Source: an uncultured Draconibacterium sp. (GTDB lineage Bacteria > Bacteroidota > Bacteroidia > Bacteroidales > Prolixibacteraceae). Taken from it: 64,000 nucleotides of DNA. The notes below the pieces were generated by a model, which saw only the letters and a list, made by a program, of their open reading frames with translations, was not told the origin of the DNA and did not search any database. Numbering within the stretch: the first letter of the stretch is position 1; each line of letters starts with the position of its first letter. The translations under genes were made by a program, and so were the position numbers. The stretch is from NCBI RefSeq assembly GCF_963676735.1, contig NZ_OY781464.1, positions 1,645,001 to 1,709,000 of the forward strand, in the 5' to 3' direction. Positions 41,192 to 49,499 of this stretch are shown piece after piece.

Positions 41192-43249
41192 TTAGGCCGG
41201 CTCCAGGTGGTTTTGTAACATCTCTATCAGCTGCTTTTTGTCAATAGGCTTGGTTATAAAGGAGTTAAAGCCTGCCGCAATGGCCTCTTGCCGGTAATTT
41301 TCGTGGGCATAGGCGGTTTGTGCTATAATGTGCACCTCATTGTTAAAAGTTCTGATTTCGCTTGTTGCTTCAAAACCATTGATGTCGGGCATTTTTATGT
41401 CCATTAAAACTACATCTGTATCCGGATTTTCGCGAACCATCTGTATGGCTTCAGCACCATTTTTTGCCCATTTTAGGTTGTTGGTAATATCCGAAAGAAT
41501 ATGTTTTAGGAAGTTATAAGAGGTCTCGTCGTCTTCTGCAACAATGATTTTAAGATCCGAGGAATAATTTTTTTCCTCATGCATGTTCTCTTTTGCCGCT
41601 TCGTTAACCTGTACTTCGTCGTTTGGTTTTAAATTCGGAATTCGAACCTCGAAGCTGGTGCCTTTTCCCGGTTCTGATGATACGCTAATTGATCCATGAA
41701 GTAATTCTACGTAACCCCGGGTTATTGATAATCCTAAACCTGAGCCTTCATAGCCACTCGAGTGGGAGTGATCGGCTTGTACAAAATAATCGAAAATAGC
41801 CTTTTGCTTTTCGGGCGATATGCCAATTCCTGTATCGCTAACCGTTAGTTTTAACTCTTCGGGTGTTAATGCATAAGATATTTCCACCGAACCCTTGTTT
41901 GTAAATTTTATTGCATTTTTAATCAGGTTGGTTAAAATAGAATTCAATTTATAGTTGTCGGTATAAAATGCAGAATCATTTTCAGTAATCGTTGCATTTG
42001 TTGTCAGTTTTATGCCTTTTTCATTGGCCTCTGCATTAAAAAAATCGCCAAGTTCATCAATTATCTGTTTGATATTTACTTGCTTAATCTGAGCTTCTTC
42101 ATTGCCCGATTCAATTTTTGATATATCAAGAATGTTATTAATCGTGTCAAGCATTCGGTCGCCACTTTGCTGAATAATTGTAATAAACTGCAATTCTTCT
42201 TCTTTTGAATACTCCTGGCTTTTTAATAATTCAGCAAATCCAAGAATACCGTTCATGGGGGTACGAATCTCGTGACTCATGTTGGCCAGGAAAGCCGATT
42301 TCATCCTGTCGCTTTGTTCTGCAATATTTTTTTGTCGCGACAATTCTTTCATGATCTCAGAATTCAGATCGAGCTGATGTTGAAGATCATAGGTCCTGTT
42401 CCGAACCCGGGACTGAAGGATTTGATTAATGATGATGAGCAGCAGGATAATTGTAAATACAACAGCGCTTATAAAAATGATATAACGCAAGTAAGCTTGT
42501 AAGCCATTGTTTTCTGCATCATACTCAGTAAGCCATTTGTCGTACATTTTCTGGTATTCGCCGTTCGAAAGTAATACCTCCATGGCATTATTAAGAATTG
42601 CCGCCAGCTCAACAGAATTGGCCGACAACATAAAACCCATATTGCGTTCGAGAATCCGGTGGTTGGTCGTTTTTATATAATCTTTTTGGTGCTTTTTAAC
42701 GTAGTAGGTGCCACCAATACGCTGGGCAATGGCACAGATGGTATTTTCATTCTCAAGCAGTTTTACCAGGTGGTCGTAATCGGTGGCATAAACAAACTTT
42801 GCCGAAGGATTAATACTTAATACATAGCGGATCAAAACCTCGTTTTTCCACAGGGCAACCTGGGGTTCTTTAATGGTGCGTAAGGTTTCTATTGATAAAT
42901 TTTTACGGAAGTTACTGTTGTAGAAAAAGCAATGCGATGTATTAATGGTAGATCGGGTGTAAATATGTTCATTGTCGGGGTAGCCGGGATAGTGAACTCC
43001 AATTATACCATCAATTTTTCCTTCCTTCAGTTCTTCGTTAATGGTTGGCCAGTCAGAACCCGAAATTTCAATCTTGTTGTCGTAAAGCTCATTAATGGCA
43101 TCTATCAGGTCAATATTAAAGCCAACGAGTTCACCATTCTTGTTGGTATAGTTAAACGGAGGATAATCATTACTGGCCTTTATCTTAAATTGAGCATTCA
43201 GGTAATAGCAATTAGTAAGTACTATTACGCAAATTAAAATAATTCGCAT
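41192..43249 (-). CDS. Hybrid histidine kinase with periplasmic solute-binding sensor
   Basis: A 685-residue inner-membrane sensor kinase. In order there is a signal peptide, a periplasmic SBP_bac_3 (amino-acid-binding type) domain (about 22-245), one transmembrane helix (about 254-277), HisKA with phospho-His326 in FLANMSHEIRTPMNG, HATPase (NAIKFTNKG, DTGIGIS, GSGLGLSI), and a C-terminal receiver with Asp617 in VVLMDIKMPD and the conserved KP. It may sense a small polar ligand. It has no adjacent response regulator. It is related in its sensor to the protein at 58816-60165. Confidence 0.9.
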   Translation of the reverse strand: MRIILICVIVLTNCYYLNAQFKIKASNDYPPFNYTNKNGELVGFNIDLIDAINELYDNKIEISGSDWPTINEELKEGKIDGIIGVHYPGYPDNEHIYTRSTINTSHCFFYNSNFRKNLSIETLRTIKEPQVALWKNEVLIRYVLSINPSAKFVYATDYDHLVKLLENENTICAIAQRIGGTYYVKKHQKDYIKTTNHRILERNMGFMLSANSVELAAILNNAMEVLLSNGEYQKMYDKWLTEYDAENNGLQAYLRYIIFISAVVFTIILLLIIINQILQSRVRNRTYDLQHQLDLNSEIMKELSRQKNIAEQSDRMKSAFLANMSHEIRTPMNGILGFAELLKSQEYSKEEELQFITIIQQSGDRMLDTINNILDISKIESGNEEAQIKQVNIKQIIDELGDFFNAEANEKGIKLTTNATITENDSAFYTDNYKLNSILTNLIKNAIKFTNKGSVEISYALTPEELKLTVSDTGIGISPEKQKAIFDYFVQADHSHSSGYEGSGLGLSITRGYVELLHGSISVSSEPGKGTSFEVRIPNLKPNDEVQVNEAAKENMHEEKNYSSDLKIIVAEDDETSYNFLKHILSDITNNLKWAKNGAEAIQMVRENPDTDVVLMDIKMPDINGFEATSEIRTFNNEVHIIAQTAYAHENYRQEAIAAGFNSFITKPIDKKQLIEMLQNHLEPA

Positions 43250-43267
43250 ACCGGGTTCATTTTATCA

Positions 43268-43296
43268 CAAATCTAAAAAGTTTTTTCGAAATTCAA
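43268..43296 (-). promoter_or_regulatory. Promoter of the hybrid kinase gene
   Basis: On the minus strand TTG (43296-43294), 18 nt, then TAGATTTG (43275-43268) match the Bacteroidota promoter pattern. The -7 lies 19 bp before the ATG at 43249. Confidence 0.6.
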
Positions 43297-43346
43297 TTTC
43301 ATACTAAATTTAGATATTTTAAGGCAATTAAAAATAAAACTGTAGA

Positions 43347-44237
43347 ATGAGGTATTTTTCTGAAGAAATTGTATTAAAACAAATTGAAAAGCATTTGTCT
43401 GAAATTTACAATGAAAATGTTCGCATAAATGCAGTTTCAACTGTTGGTGGCGGGTGTATTAACCATGCCAAAAAGTTGGATACCAGTATGGGGACCTATT
43501 TTATAAAATGGAATTCGGATTGTGAAAAGGATATGTTTATACGCGAAGCAGAAAGCCTTTCGGCACTGCATAAAGCAGCCAGTGGCAGCTTGCTTGTTCC
43601 CGGGGTAATTTGTGCAACAGAACCTGGTGAGGTGCCGGCATACCTGGTTTTGGAGTACCTGTCGCCAAACGGCGTGGCAAACGATGAAGCTCTTGGGAGA
43701 GGATTAGCCCATATTCATAAATACAGCAATGAACAGTTTGGCTTTTATTCTGACAACTATTGTGGAGCAACCCGACAGAGTAACAGTTGGAAATTGGATT
43801 GGATTGAATTTTATCGCGTAAACCGACTGGGGTTTTTGTTGCACTTAATTCAACAAAACAGGCCAATGGGAAATAAGGAGCTTGCTGTATTCGAAAAACT
43901 GCTTGAAAGACTTGACGTGTTAATCCCGAATAAAGAAAAGGCGGTACTGGTGCATGGCGATTTGTGGTCGGGTAACTATATGAATACTGCTGCCGGCCCT
44001 GCACTCATCGATCCGGCATCGAGTTTTTCGCACCGCGAAATGGAATTTGGAATAATTACCATGTTTGGTGGTTTCTCCGAGCGATTTTATGCTGCTTATA
44101 ACGAAGTAAATCCGCTTGACAAAGCCTGGCGGGAGCGTAATTTACTCTACCAGTTGTATCATGTTCTTAATCACTTTTTTCTTTTTGGTGGTGGATATCT
44201 AAGTCAGGCTTTGGCTATTGCAAAAAGGTATTTATAA
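43347..44237 (+). CDS. Fructosamine kinase family protein
   Basis: A 296-residue cytoplasmic kinase with the aminoglycoside-phosphotransferase/choline-kinase fold. It has the N-lobe TVGGGCINHAKKLDTSMGTYFIKWN, the hinge LVLEYL, the catalytic HGDLWSGNYM and the metal-binding LIDPASSF. Family members phosphorylate Amadori products (fructosamines or ribulosamines) on sugar hydroxyls, leading to deglycation. The gene is 78 bp upstream of a SIS-domain sugar isomerase/deglycase-like gene, which suggests joint salvage of glycated amines. Confidence 0.88.
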   Translation: MRYFSEEIVLKQIEKHLSEIYNENVRINAVSTVGGGCINHAKKLDTSMGTYFIKWNSDCEKDMFIREAESLSALHKAASGSLLVPGVICATEPGEVPAYLVLEYLSPNGVANDEALGRGLAHIHKYSNEQFGFYSDNYCGATRQSNSWKLDWIEFYRVNRLGFLLHLIQQNRPMGNKELAVFEKLLERLDVLIPNKEKAVLVHGDLWSGNYMNTAAGPALIDPASSFSHREMEFGIITMFGGFSERFYAAYNEVNPLDKAWRERNLLYQLYHVLNHFFLFGGGYLSQALAIAKRYL

Positions 44238-44315
44238 GTTTTTTTTAGAAAAAATACTTTTAATTGTTCAGTTTGTTTTTGTAACTTATAAGTTATAATT
44301 CAAAAAGTTACAGAG

Positions 44316-45251
44316 ATGAAAAGCGAGATTTATGAAATTCCATATAGGGCAGAACTCTGTTATAAAAAAAATAAGGGATTGATTCTGCCGGAGAATGTAC
44401 CTTACATTGGGATGGGGGCTTCGCACATTGCCACCAAAGCTTTTCGTTACATGGGAATAAACTTTTACGCTGAAAAAGCAGCCGAATATTTCAATTATTT
44501 ATTGCGTTTTAAAAAGCCCGATAAGGGAGTTTTGATTTCGCAGTCGGGTTTAAGTTCGGAGACTTTGTGGTGTGCCGATTATTTTAAATCGTACACGGCC
44601 ATTATTAACGACGAGGAAAGCCTGCTCGGAGAGCATGCCAATTGTTCCAAGAAAGTGCTCTTGTACTCGGGCGAAGAAAAACATATTACAGCAAAAACTT
44701 ACATTAACACCTTGCTAATCTTGTACCTCGGTTTTGGTTTCGATCCGGCAGAAGCTATCGATGCACTAAAAAATCACCAGACAGATTTTGAAGAAACCGG
44801 TGAAAGTATTGGCAACCTGGTTCTCTCGAGGTATAAACGAAAAAATCGTTCATGTTTGTACATACTTGGTAATGGACCCAATATTGCAACAGCAAATGTT
44901 GCTGCACTGGTATTAAGCCAAACAACACGAATGCCCGTTTTAAGTATGTCGGTTTCGCAATTCGAACATGGTTTTATGGAAACGGCCAAAGAATCGATGA
45001 TTTTGGCTATAAACCATGAAGGCCGGGAACAAAAAAGAACCAAACGTTTGTTGTTAAAACTTAAAGTGGCAGGTGCCGAAACCTATGAAATCTCAAATAA
45101 ATATGTTGATAGTATTTTTAGCCCGCTTACTTTACCAATGCCTTTTTATTTTACAGCCGAATATTTAGCCCGTAAATTAAAAGTAAAAACTCTGTTCGAG
45201 TTAGGGGATAAGGTGGTTAGCGAAATTAGTCCGGATAAAAATTATGAGTAA
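44316..45251 (+). CDS. SIS-domain protein, candidate phosphosugar deglycase/isomerase
   Basis: A 311-residue protein with two SIS domains in tandem. The first contains GMGASHIATKAFRYMG and VLISQSGLSSETLWCADYF, and the second contains CLYILGNGPNIATANVAALVLSQTT and LSMSVSQFEHGFMETAKESM. This is the layout of the isomerase half of glucosamine-6-P synthase and of FrlB/AgaS-type deglycases; the glutaminase half is absent. Next to the fructosamine kinase it could cleave phosphorylated Amadori products. Confidence in the fold is high, in the substrate low. Confidence 0.75.
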   Translation: MKSEIYEIPYRAELCYKKNKGLILPENVPYIGMGASHIATKAFRYMGINFYAEKAAEYFNYLLRFKKPDKGVLISQSGLSSETLWCADYFKSYTAIINDEESLLGEHANCSKKVLLYSGEEKHITAKTYINTLLILYLGFGFDPAEAIDALKNHQTDFEETGESIGNLVLSRYKRKNRSCLYILGNGPNIATANVAALVLSQTTRMPVLSMSVSQFEHGFMETAKESMILAINHEGREQKRTKRLLLKLKVAGAETYEISNKYVDSIFSPLTLPMPFYFTAEYLARKLKVKTLFELGDKVVSEISPDKNYE

Positions 45252-45311
45252 AACCATAGCTGTCGTTAAGGTTATTGCTTAAATTAGCAGCAAAACCAAA
45301 TTCCGACATTA

Positions 45312-46469
45312 ATGATCACACAAAAAGCCAAAGACATTACCCCGTTTATTGTAATGGAGGTTCTCGAAAAAGCTGCAGAAATGGAGCAGAGGGGAATTAA
45401 TGTGATTCACCTCGAGGTTGGTGAACCTGATTTTGATGTTCCCAAATGTGTGGCTGCCGCCGTGCAGCAAGCTTTTGATGAAGGACGTACACACTATACC
45501 CATAGTTTGGGCGACCCCGATCTAAGAAACGAAATTGTAAAAAAGTATAAAGAAGAGTATAAGGTGGCGGTATCGCCGGAACAAATAATTGTCACTTCGG
45601 GCAGTTCTCCGGCTATATTATTAACCCTGGGAGTTTTGTGCGAACCCGGTGATGAAATAATAATTTCTGATCCTGGGTATGCTTGTTACGCCAATTTTAT
45701 TCGTTTTATTGGTGCTACCTCTGTTCGTGTTCCTGTTTACGAAGAGGACGGTTTTCAGTACCGATACGAAGAAATAAAACGACGCATTACCGATCGTACC
45801 AAAGCTATTATTATTAATAGTCCGATGAACCCTACCGGTAACTTATTGTCGTTAGATTTAATGAAAGAATTGGTATCGTTTGGTATTCCTGTTATTTCCG
45901 ACGAGATTTATCATGGCCTGGTGTACAGCGATCGTGCGCACACTATTTTGGAAGTTACTGAAAAAGCTTTTGTGCTGAACGGTTTTTCAAAACGTTATGC
46001 CATGACCGGTTTACGACTGGGCTATGTAATTGCTCCGTTTGCTTATGTGCGTTGCATGCAAAAGCTTCAACAAAATTTATTTATATGTGCCAGCTCAACA
46101 GCCCAAAGGGCAGGTATAGAGGCCTTAAGGTCATCGGCTAACGAAATTGCAGTTATGCGCGATACGTATGATGAAAGAAGACGTTACCTGGTTAAGCGCT
46201 TAACGCAACTCGGTTTTGATATTAAGGTGAAACCTACCGGTGCGTTTTATGTTTTTGTTAATGCGAGGCACCTGTCGGACGACAGCTATAAACTTGCTTT
46301 TGATATACTTGAGAAAGCTCATGTAGGAGTGACACCGGGAATTGATTTTGGCCCAAATGGCGAAGGTTTTCTGCGCTTTTCTTATGCCAATTCAATTGAA
46401 AATATCAAAGAGGGCATGAATCGTTTTGAGGATTACCTAAAAAAACACTACCACAAGTCTATTTCGTAA
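45312..46469 (+). CDS. Class I PLP-dependent aminotransferase (AspC-like)
   Basis: A 385-residue fold-type I aminotransferase. Seen are INVIHLEVGEPDFDVP, VTSGSSPAILLTLG, IINSPMNPTGNLLS, VISDEIYHGLVY and the PLP-lysine segment FSKRYAMTGLRLGY, with the arginine binding site near GFLRFSYANSIENI. It lies 60 bp after the SIS gene and overlaps the convergent nitroreductase by 11 bp at the 3' end. The amino-acid specificity (aspartate, aromatic or alanine) cannot be resolved. Confidence 0.9.
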   Translation: MITQKAKDITPFIVMEVLEKAAEMEQRGINVIHLEVGEPDFDVPKCVAAAVQQAFDEGRTHYTHSLGDPDLRNEIVKKYKEEYKVAVSPEQIIVTSGSSPAILLTLGVLCEPGDEIIISDPGYACYANFIRFIGATSVRVPVYEEDGFQYRYEEIKRRITDRTKAIIINSPMNPTGNLLSLDLMKELVSFGIPVISDEIYHGLVYSDRAHTILEVTEKAFVLNGFSKRYAMTGLRLGYVIAPFAYVRCMQKLQQNLFICASSTAQRAGIEALRSSANEIAVMRDTYDERRRYLVKRLTQLGFDIKVKPTGAFYVFVNARHLSDDSYKLAFDILEKAHVGVTPGIDFGPNGEGFLRFSYANSIENIKEGMNRFEDYLKKHYHKSIS

Positions 46470-46998
46470 AACCGTCAAAATGAACAATCTCCTCCAGAGG
46501 TTTTCGCTTTTTCTCTGGTTCTTTATTATTGGCGTAACCAAGCGGAATGAGAGCAATTGGCTCAATGTAATGGGGCAGTTTTACCAACTCTGCACAACTG
46601 TATACATCAAAATTACATACCCAGCAAGTACCCAGGCCCAGCTCTGTGGCTTTTAAGGTTAAATGATCAATGGCTATGGCTATATCAATATCCGCCGAAT
46701 CTTTACCGTCTGCCGCTCTTTTCCACGATTGCGAATGATCAGCGCAGGCAATAATAATTACCGGAGCTTTTTTAAACCAACTGCGGTCGTAACATGCATG
46801 CAGCTTACTTAATAAATCAGGCTTGCGAACAACAATAAAGTGCCAGGGTTGGAAATTTACAGCTGACGGGGCCATTCTGGCAGTTTCCATTATTTGCAGT
46901 ATCGTATTTTTTTCAACCGGAGTGCTTTTAAAATCCCTTACAGAATAACGATTTCTTATAATATCTGATAACTCCATAGGTGGTGTAAAAATTTTCAT
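46459..46998 (-). CDS. Nitroreductase-family FMN oxidoreductase
   Basis: A 179-residue flavoprotein. The N-terminal IIRNRYSVRDFKSTPV and MAPSAVNFQPWHFIVVR segments are the FMN-binding signature, and AIDHLTLKATELGLGTCWVCNFD and PIALIPLGYANNKEPEKKRKP are the usual C-terminal blocks. NAD(P)H-dependent reduction of a nitro or quinone compound is the family activity; the natural substrate is unknown. Its end overlaps the aminotransferase end by 11 bp. A perfect TAnnTTTG element (minus strand) lies at 47014-47021. Confidence 0.88.
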   Translation of the reverse strand: MKIFTPPMELSDIIRNRYSVRDFKSTPVEKNTILQIMETARMAPSAVNFQPWHFIVVRKPDLLSKLHACYDRSWFKKAPVIIIACADHSQSWKRAADGKDSADIDIAIAIDHLTLKATELGLGTCWVCNFDVYSCAELVKLPHYIEPIALIPLGYANNKEPEKKRKPLEEIVHFDGFTK

Positions 46999-47013
46999 GT
47001 TTTAAAGTGTAAG

Positions 47014-47021
47014 CAAAAATA
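47014..47021 (-). promoter_or_regulatory. Candidate -7 element of the nitroreductase gene
   Basis: Minus-strand TATTTTTG followed by C matches TAnnTTTG. It lies 16 bp before the start codon at 46998. No clear -33 element was found. Confidence 0.45.
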
Positions 47022-47241
47022 TGCTTTTCTGTCAAATTTTTAAATCATTTTGAAATTAAAAATGCAGGAGTGTAAGTAAAAGCCAATTTGCACTTAAAGT
47101 CTTTTATTTTCAATAGTTTACAGGTGCGCGAAATGTGTTTTAGAGCATTGTTTTTTTTAATTGTAACATCAAAAAATATACGTCATTTGCACAAAAATTA
47201 AACATAACAGGAAGTAAAGTTGAACCTTAAATTTTAATGTC

Positions 47242-47712
47242 ATGAGAAAAGTTAATGTTACAATCGCAATTATCTCCATTTTATTCATCTTTAATACCGT
47301 TGCAAAAGCAACAGGCGTAAAAAATGAATTTAAAGATTTTGAAATTACCCTGGTGAACGATTTGAACATGGGTAAAAAAGTAGAAGCCGTATGGACTTTA
47401 AATTACAACGAATCAGAGAATCCGGTTACTGTTGTAAAAAGAAAAACGATTGAAGGTATTGAATATGTCGTAAGTTCTGAGTTTTTTACCGTACGTTATT
47501 TAGCTTCGGCAAACGGTTTTGGAGCCAAAGAGGCCCGTAAATCGTGGAGCGCAGTTCACAGTAAAATCAATCATGCTGTAATTAATCAGAAACAATTACA
47601 AAACCAGGGAATTATTACCCCCAACAAAGTGGATGACAAAATGGCTTTAGGGCTAATTGCAAGCTATTTGCCCGATCTTATTAACGACGGATATGCACAC
47701 GTTCTTAATTAA
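47242..47712 (+). CDS. Secreted protein of unknown function, tandem paralog 1
   Basis: A 156-residue secreted protein with an N-terminal signal helix (VNVTIAIISILFIFNTVAKATG). The mature part has short strands (FKDFEITLVNDLNMGKKVEAVWTL, PVTVVKRKTIEGIEYVV), then FGAKEARKSWSAV, and a C-terminal conserved MALGLIASYLPDLINDGYAH. I do not recognise the family. A close paralog of identical length lies at 48263-48733 in the same orientation. It has its own terminator (47739-47767). Confidence 0.75.
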   Translation: MRKVNVTIAIISILFIFNTVAKATGVKNEFKDFEITLVNDLNMGKKVEAVWTLNYNESENPVTVVKRKTIEGIEYVVSSEFFTVRYLASANGFGAKEARKSWSAVHSKINHAVINQKQLQNQGIITPNKVDDKMALGLIASYLPDLINDGYAHVLN

Positions 47713-47738
47713 TGCAATTACATAGAAAATAATTTTTT

Positions 47739-47767
47739 AAAAGGCCACATATTTTGTGGCTTTTTTT
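47739..47767 (+). terminator. Terminator of tandem paralog 1
   Basis: GCCACA and TGTGGC form the stem around TATTT, flanked by A- and T-runs (seven T). It lies about 30 bp after the stop codon. Confidence 0.8.
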
Positions 47768-48262
47768 GTGCCTTATTTCTTTTGAATTTAAAAGGATTAC
47801 AAGGGAGTTGGCTGAGCTGTTAGCAATGACTTATCATTGTTTTATTCGTATTAAAACCAACAGGTAATAACTTAGAAAATGATGTTTTAATTTAATTTTT
47901 TACCACAAGAAAAACCTGTTTGCCGCAGTTTCGCAACTTTTTACCGGCTTAATCAGAAAAATTACACCATAATTTCGTCGATAAATTTTGTCGTTGAAAG
48001 ACAAAAAAGTCTTTTGTTTTTTGATGAGCTGTGGACTATATGTTTTAGTTGGTTATAAAATGAAAGTATAAAACCTTGTTTTTGGCTGAAATGAAAGTTA
48101 ATCGGCTTGCAAATACATAAATAGTAAAAAACAATATTTTTCTGCAAACAAAACCTGTTTTCGAACAAGGCTTTCAGCTGTCACTAAAATGTAATACAAA
48201 CGTCAATAGAGTACAAATAATTACGAAAACAATTACAATTAGAAAACAAAAAATTTAGAGTC
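47768..48262. other. Intergenic region between tandem paralogs, nothing recognised
   Basis: These 495 bp are AT-rich, with no convincing reading frame on either strand and no strong promoter motif. They presumably hold the promoter and leader of the second paralog. Confidence 0.4.
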
Positions 48263-48733
48263 ATGAAAAAAGTAAATTTATTAGCAGTATTGGTTTTGGT
48301 TCTTATGGTTGTATCGCTAACAGCATCGGCTACCGGTGTTCGTACACAGTTTAAATCGTTTGAAATTGATGCCGTTGAAAACCTGTATATGGGAAAAGCA
48401 GTTAAAGCACTATGGACGGTAAGTTACAGCGACCAGGAAGAACCGGTAACTGTTGTAAAACGAAAAACGCTCGAGGGAGTTGAATATGTGGTTCATTCAA
48501 AATACTTTCAGGTTAGTTATGCAATAACAGCCGCAGGTTTTGGCGCAAAAGAAACCCGTAAAGCATGGAGCGATGTTCCAAAGAAAATTTCACGTGCTGT
48601 AATTAACAAAGAAGAATTAGAGCGTCAGCGCGTAATTACACCCAATAAAATTGATGATGAGATGGCTTTGGGCTTAATTGCCAGCTACCTGCCTGATTTA
48701 CTGAACGATGGCTATACGCACCTTTTAAATTAG
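48263..48733 (+). CDS. Secreted protein of unknown function, tandem paralog 2
   Basis: A 156-residue secreted paralog of the protein at 47242-47712. It has a signal helix (VNLLAVLVLVLMVVSLTASA), TGVRTQFKSFEIDAVENLYMGK, PVTVVKRKTLEGVEYVV and the same end, MALGLIASYLPDLLNDGYTH. The family is not recognised. Its stop codon (48731-48733) is directly abutted by a MITE-like element, which separates the gene from a strong terminator at 49039-49061. Confidence 0.75.
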   Translation: MKKVNLLAVLVLVLMVVSLTASATGVRTQFKSFEIDAVENLYMGKAVKALWTVSYSDQEEPVTVVKRKTLEGVEYVVHSKYFQVSYAITAAGFGAKETRKAWSDVPKKISRAVINKEELERQRVITPNKIDDEMALGLIASYLPDLLNDGYTHLLN

Positions 48734-49001
48734 TAACCTGAGTTCGACTTTAAAATGATTCACAGCTTTAGCAATTTTTAGTCAGAAACTTTCACCGGTT
48801 TTTGAAGTACTATCGGGATAATACAAGAAGATTGGGGGAAGTTTATGGCAAAAAGGGCAAAGCCTAATAGGAAAGTCCTTCTCACGCCATCTTTACATTT
48901 AGAATTCTTTGAAATAACCCGTTATTCCTACAGAATTATAAATGTAAATCTAACGCAATTATGACTTTCTGTGAAAATATTTTAAAGTCGAACTCAGGTT
49001 A
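48734..49001. mobile_element. MITE-like element with 23-bp perfect terminal inverted repeats
   Basis: The sequence 48734-48756 (starting TAACCTGAGTTCGACTTT) is the exact reverse complement of 48979-49001. The ends are 222 bp apart, giving a 268-bp element. Excluding the outermost bases, the flanks could be an AGT target-site duplication. The interior codes for at most a 39-residue frame and looks like no transposase. It is inserted just after a stop codon and before that gene's terminator. A non-autonomous insertion-sequence derivative is the best explanation; a long-range RNA stem is the alternative. Confidence 0.6.
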
Positions 49002-49038
49002 GTACGCAATTTTTTATTCATAGAAACATTTTGAGGAG

Positions 49039-49061
49039 CCGCGGGAGACCGCGGTTTTTTT
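49039..49061 (+). terminator. GC-rich terminator displaced from paralog 2 by the MITE-like element
   Basis: CCGCGG, loop GAGA, then CCGCGG followed by seven T. In paralog 1 the terminator begins about 27 bp after the stop; here it is about 305 bp after the stop but only about 38 bp after the inserted element. Confidence 0.85.
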
Positions 49062-49242
49062 ATATACAGCCACAAACAAAACCATCGGCCAGGCTGTCTA
49101 AAACTTCTTTTTCTTCCTGTTTCTCTTTGGCGGTACCCTTGCACCTAAAACAAACCGGCATGTTAACCGTTAAATTCAGTTCCGAATTATCAGGTAAAAC
49201 AGCTTCTTTACAAACAAAACAGGTATTCTTTAAATCTCTCAT
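49060..49242 (-). CDS. Small zinc-ribbon-like protein
   Basis: A 60-residue cytoplasmic protein counted from the ATG at 49242 (MRDLKNTCFVC). It has CFVC and CFRC pairs about 25 residues apart, a typical zinc ribbon, then a charged linker (KGTAKEKQEEKEVLDSLADG) and a final CGC. A longer frame would need TTG at 49260. No family is recognised and the function is unknown. Confidence 0.55.
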   Translation of the reverse strand: MRDLKNTCFVCKEAVLPDNSELNLTVNMPVCFRCKGTAKEKQEEKEVLDSLADGFVCGCI

Positions 49243-49454
49243 CTGATTATTTTTTGTCAAAAGTATTAAAAAATGGTCGATATGGTATGGAGTATTGCTG
49301 GAGTGTAAGTAAAGTTAAAGTGTCAATTAAACCAGGAATTGTCAGTCAATTTCCTAAAAATGCTGAAAATGTGTCGGTATTTGTACATAAATTGTATTTG
49401 GCATAATTATTCGTAATAAGTAAATCGATTGTTTTTTTAGCCTGTACAATTAAT

Positions 49455-49463
49455 TACATTTGC
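49455..49463 (+). promoter_or_regulatory. -7 promoter element of secA
   Basis: TACATTTGC is a perfect TAnnTTTGC motif 37 bp before the secA ATG. The nearest TTG (49429-49431) is 23 nt upstream, longer than usual. A CCTGT/ACAGG inverted repeat flanks the -7. Confidence 0.65.
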
Positions 49464-49499
49464 ACAGGTTTTATTATTGTTTAAATCTAAATTGCAAAA

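Noticed and set aside
48845..48963. 39-residue frame inside the MITE-like element as a small gene
   Set aside because: Too short, no homology recognised, and lies within the inverted-repeat element; no transposase motif.
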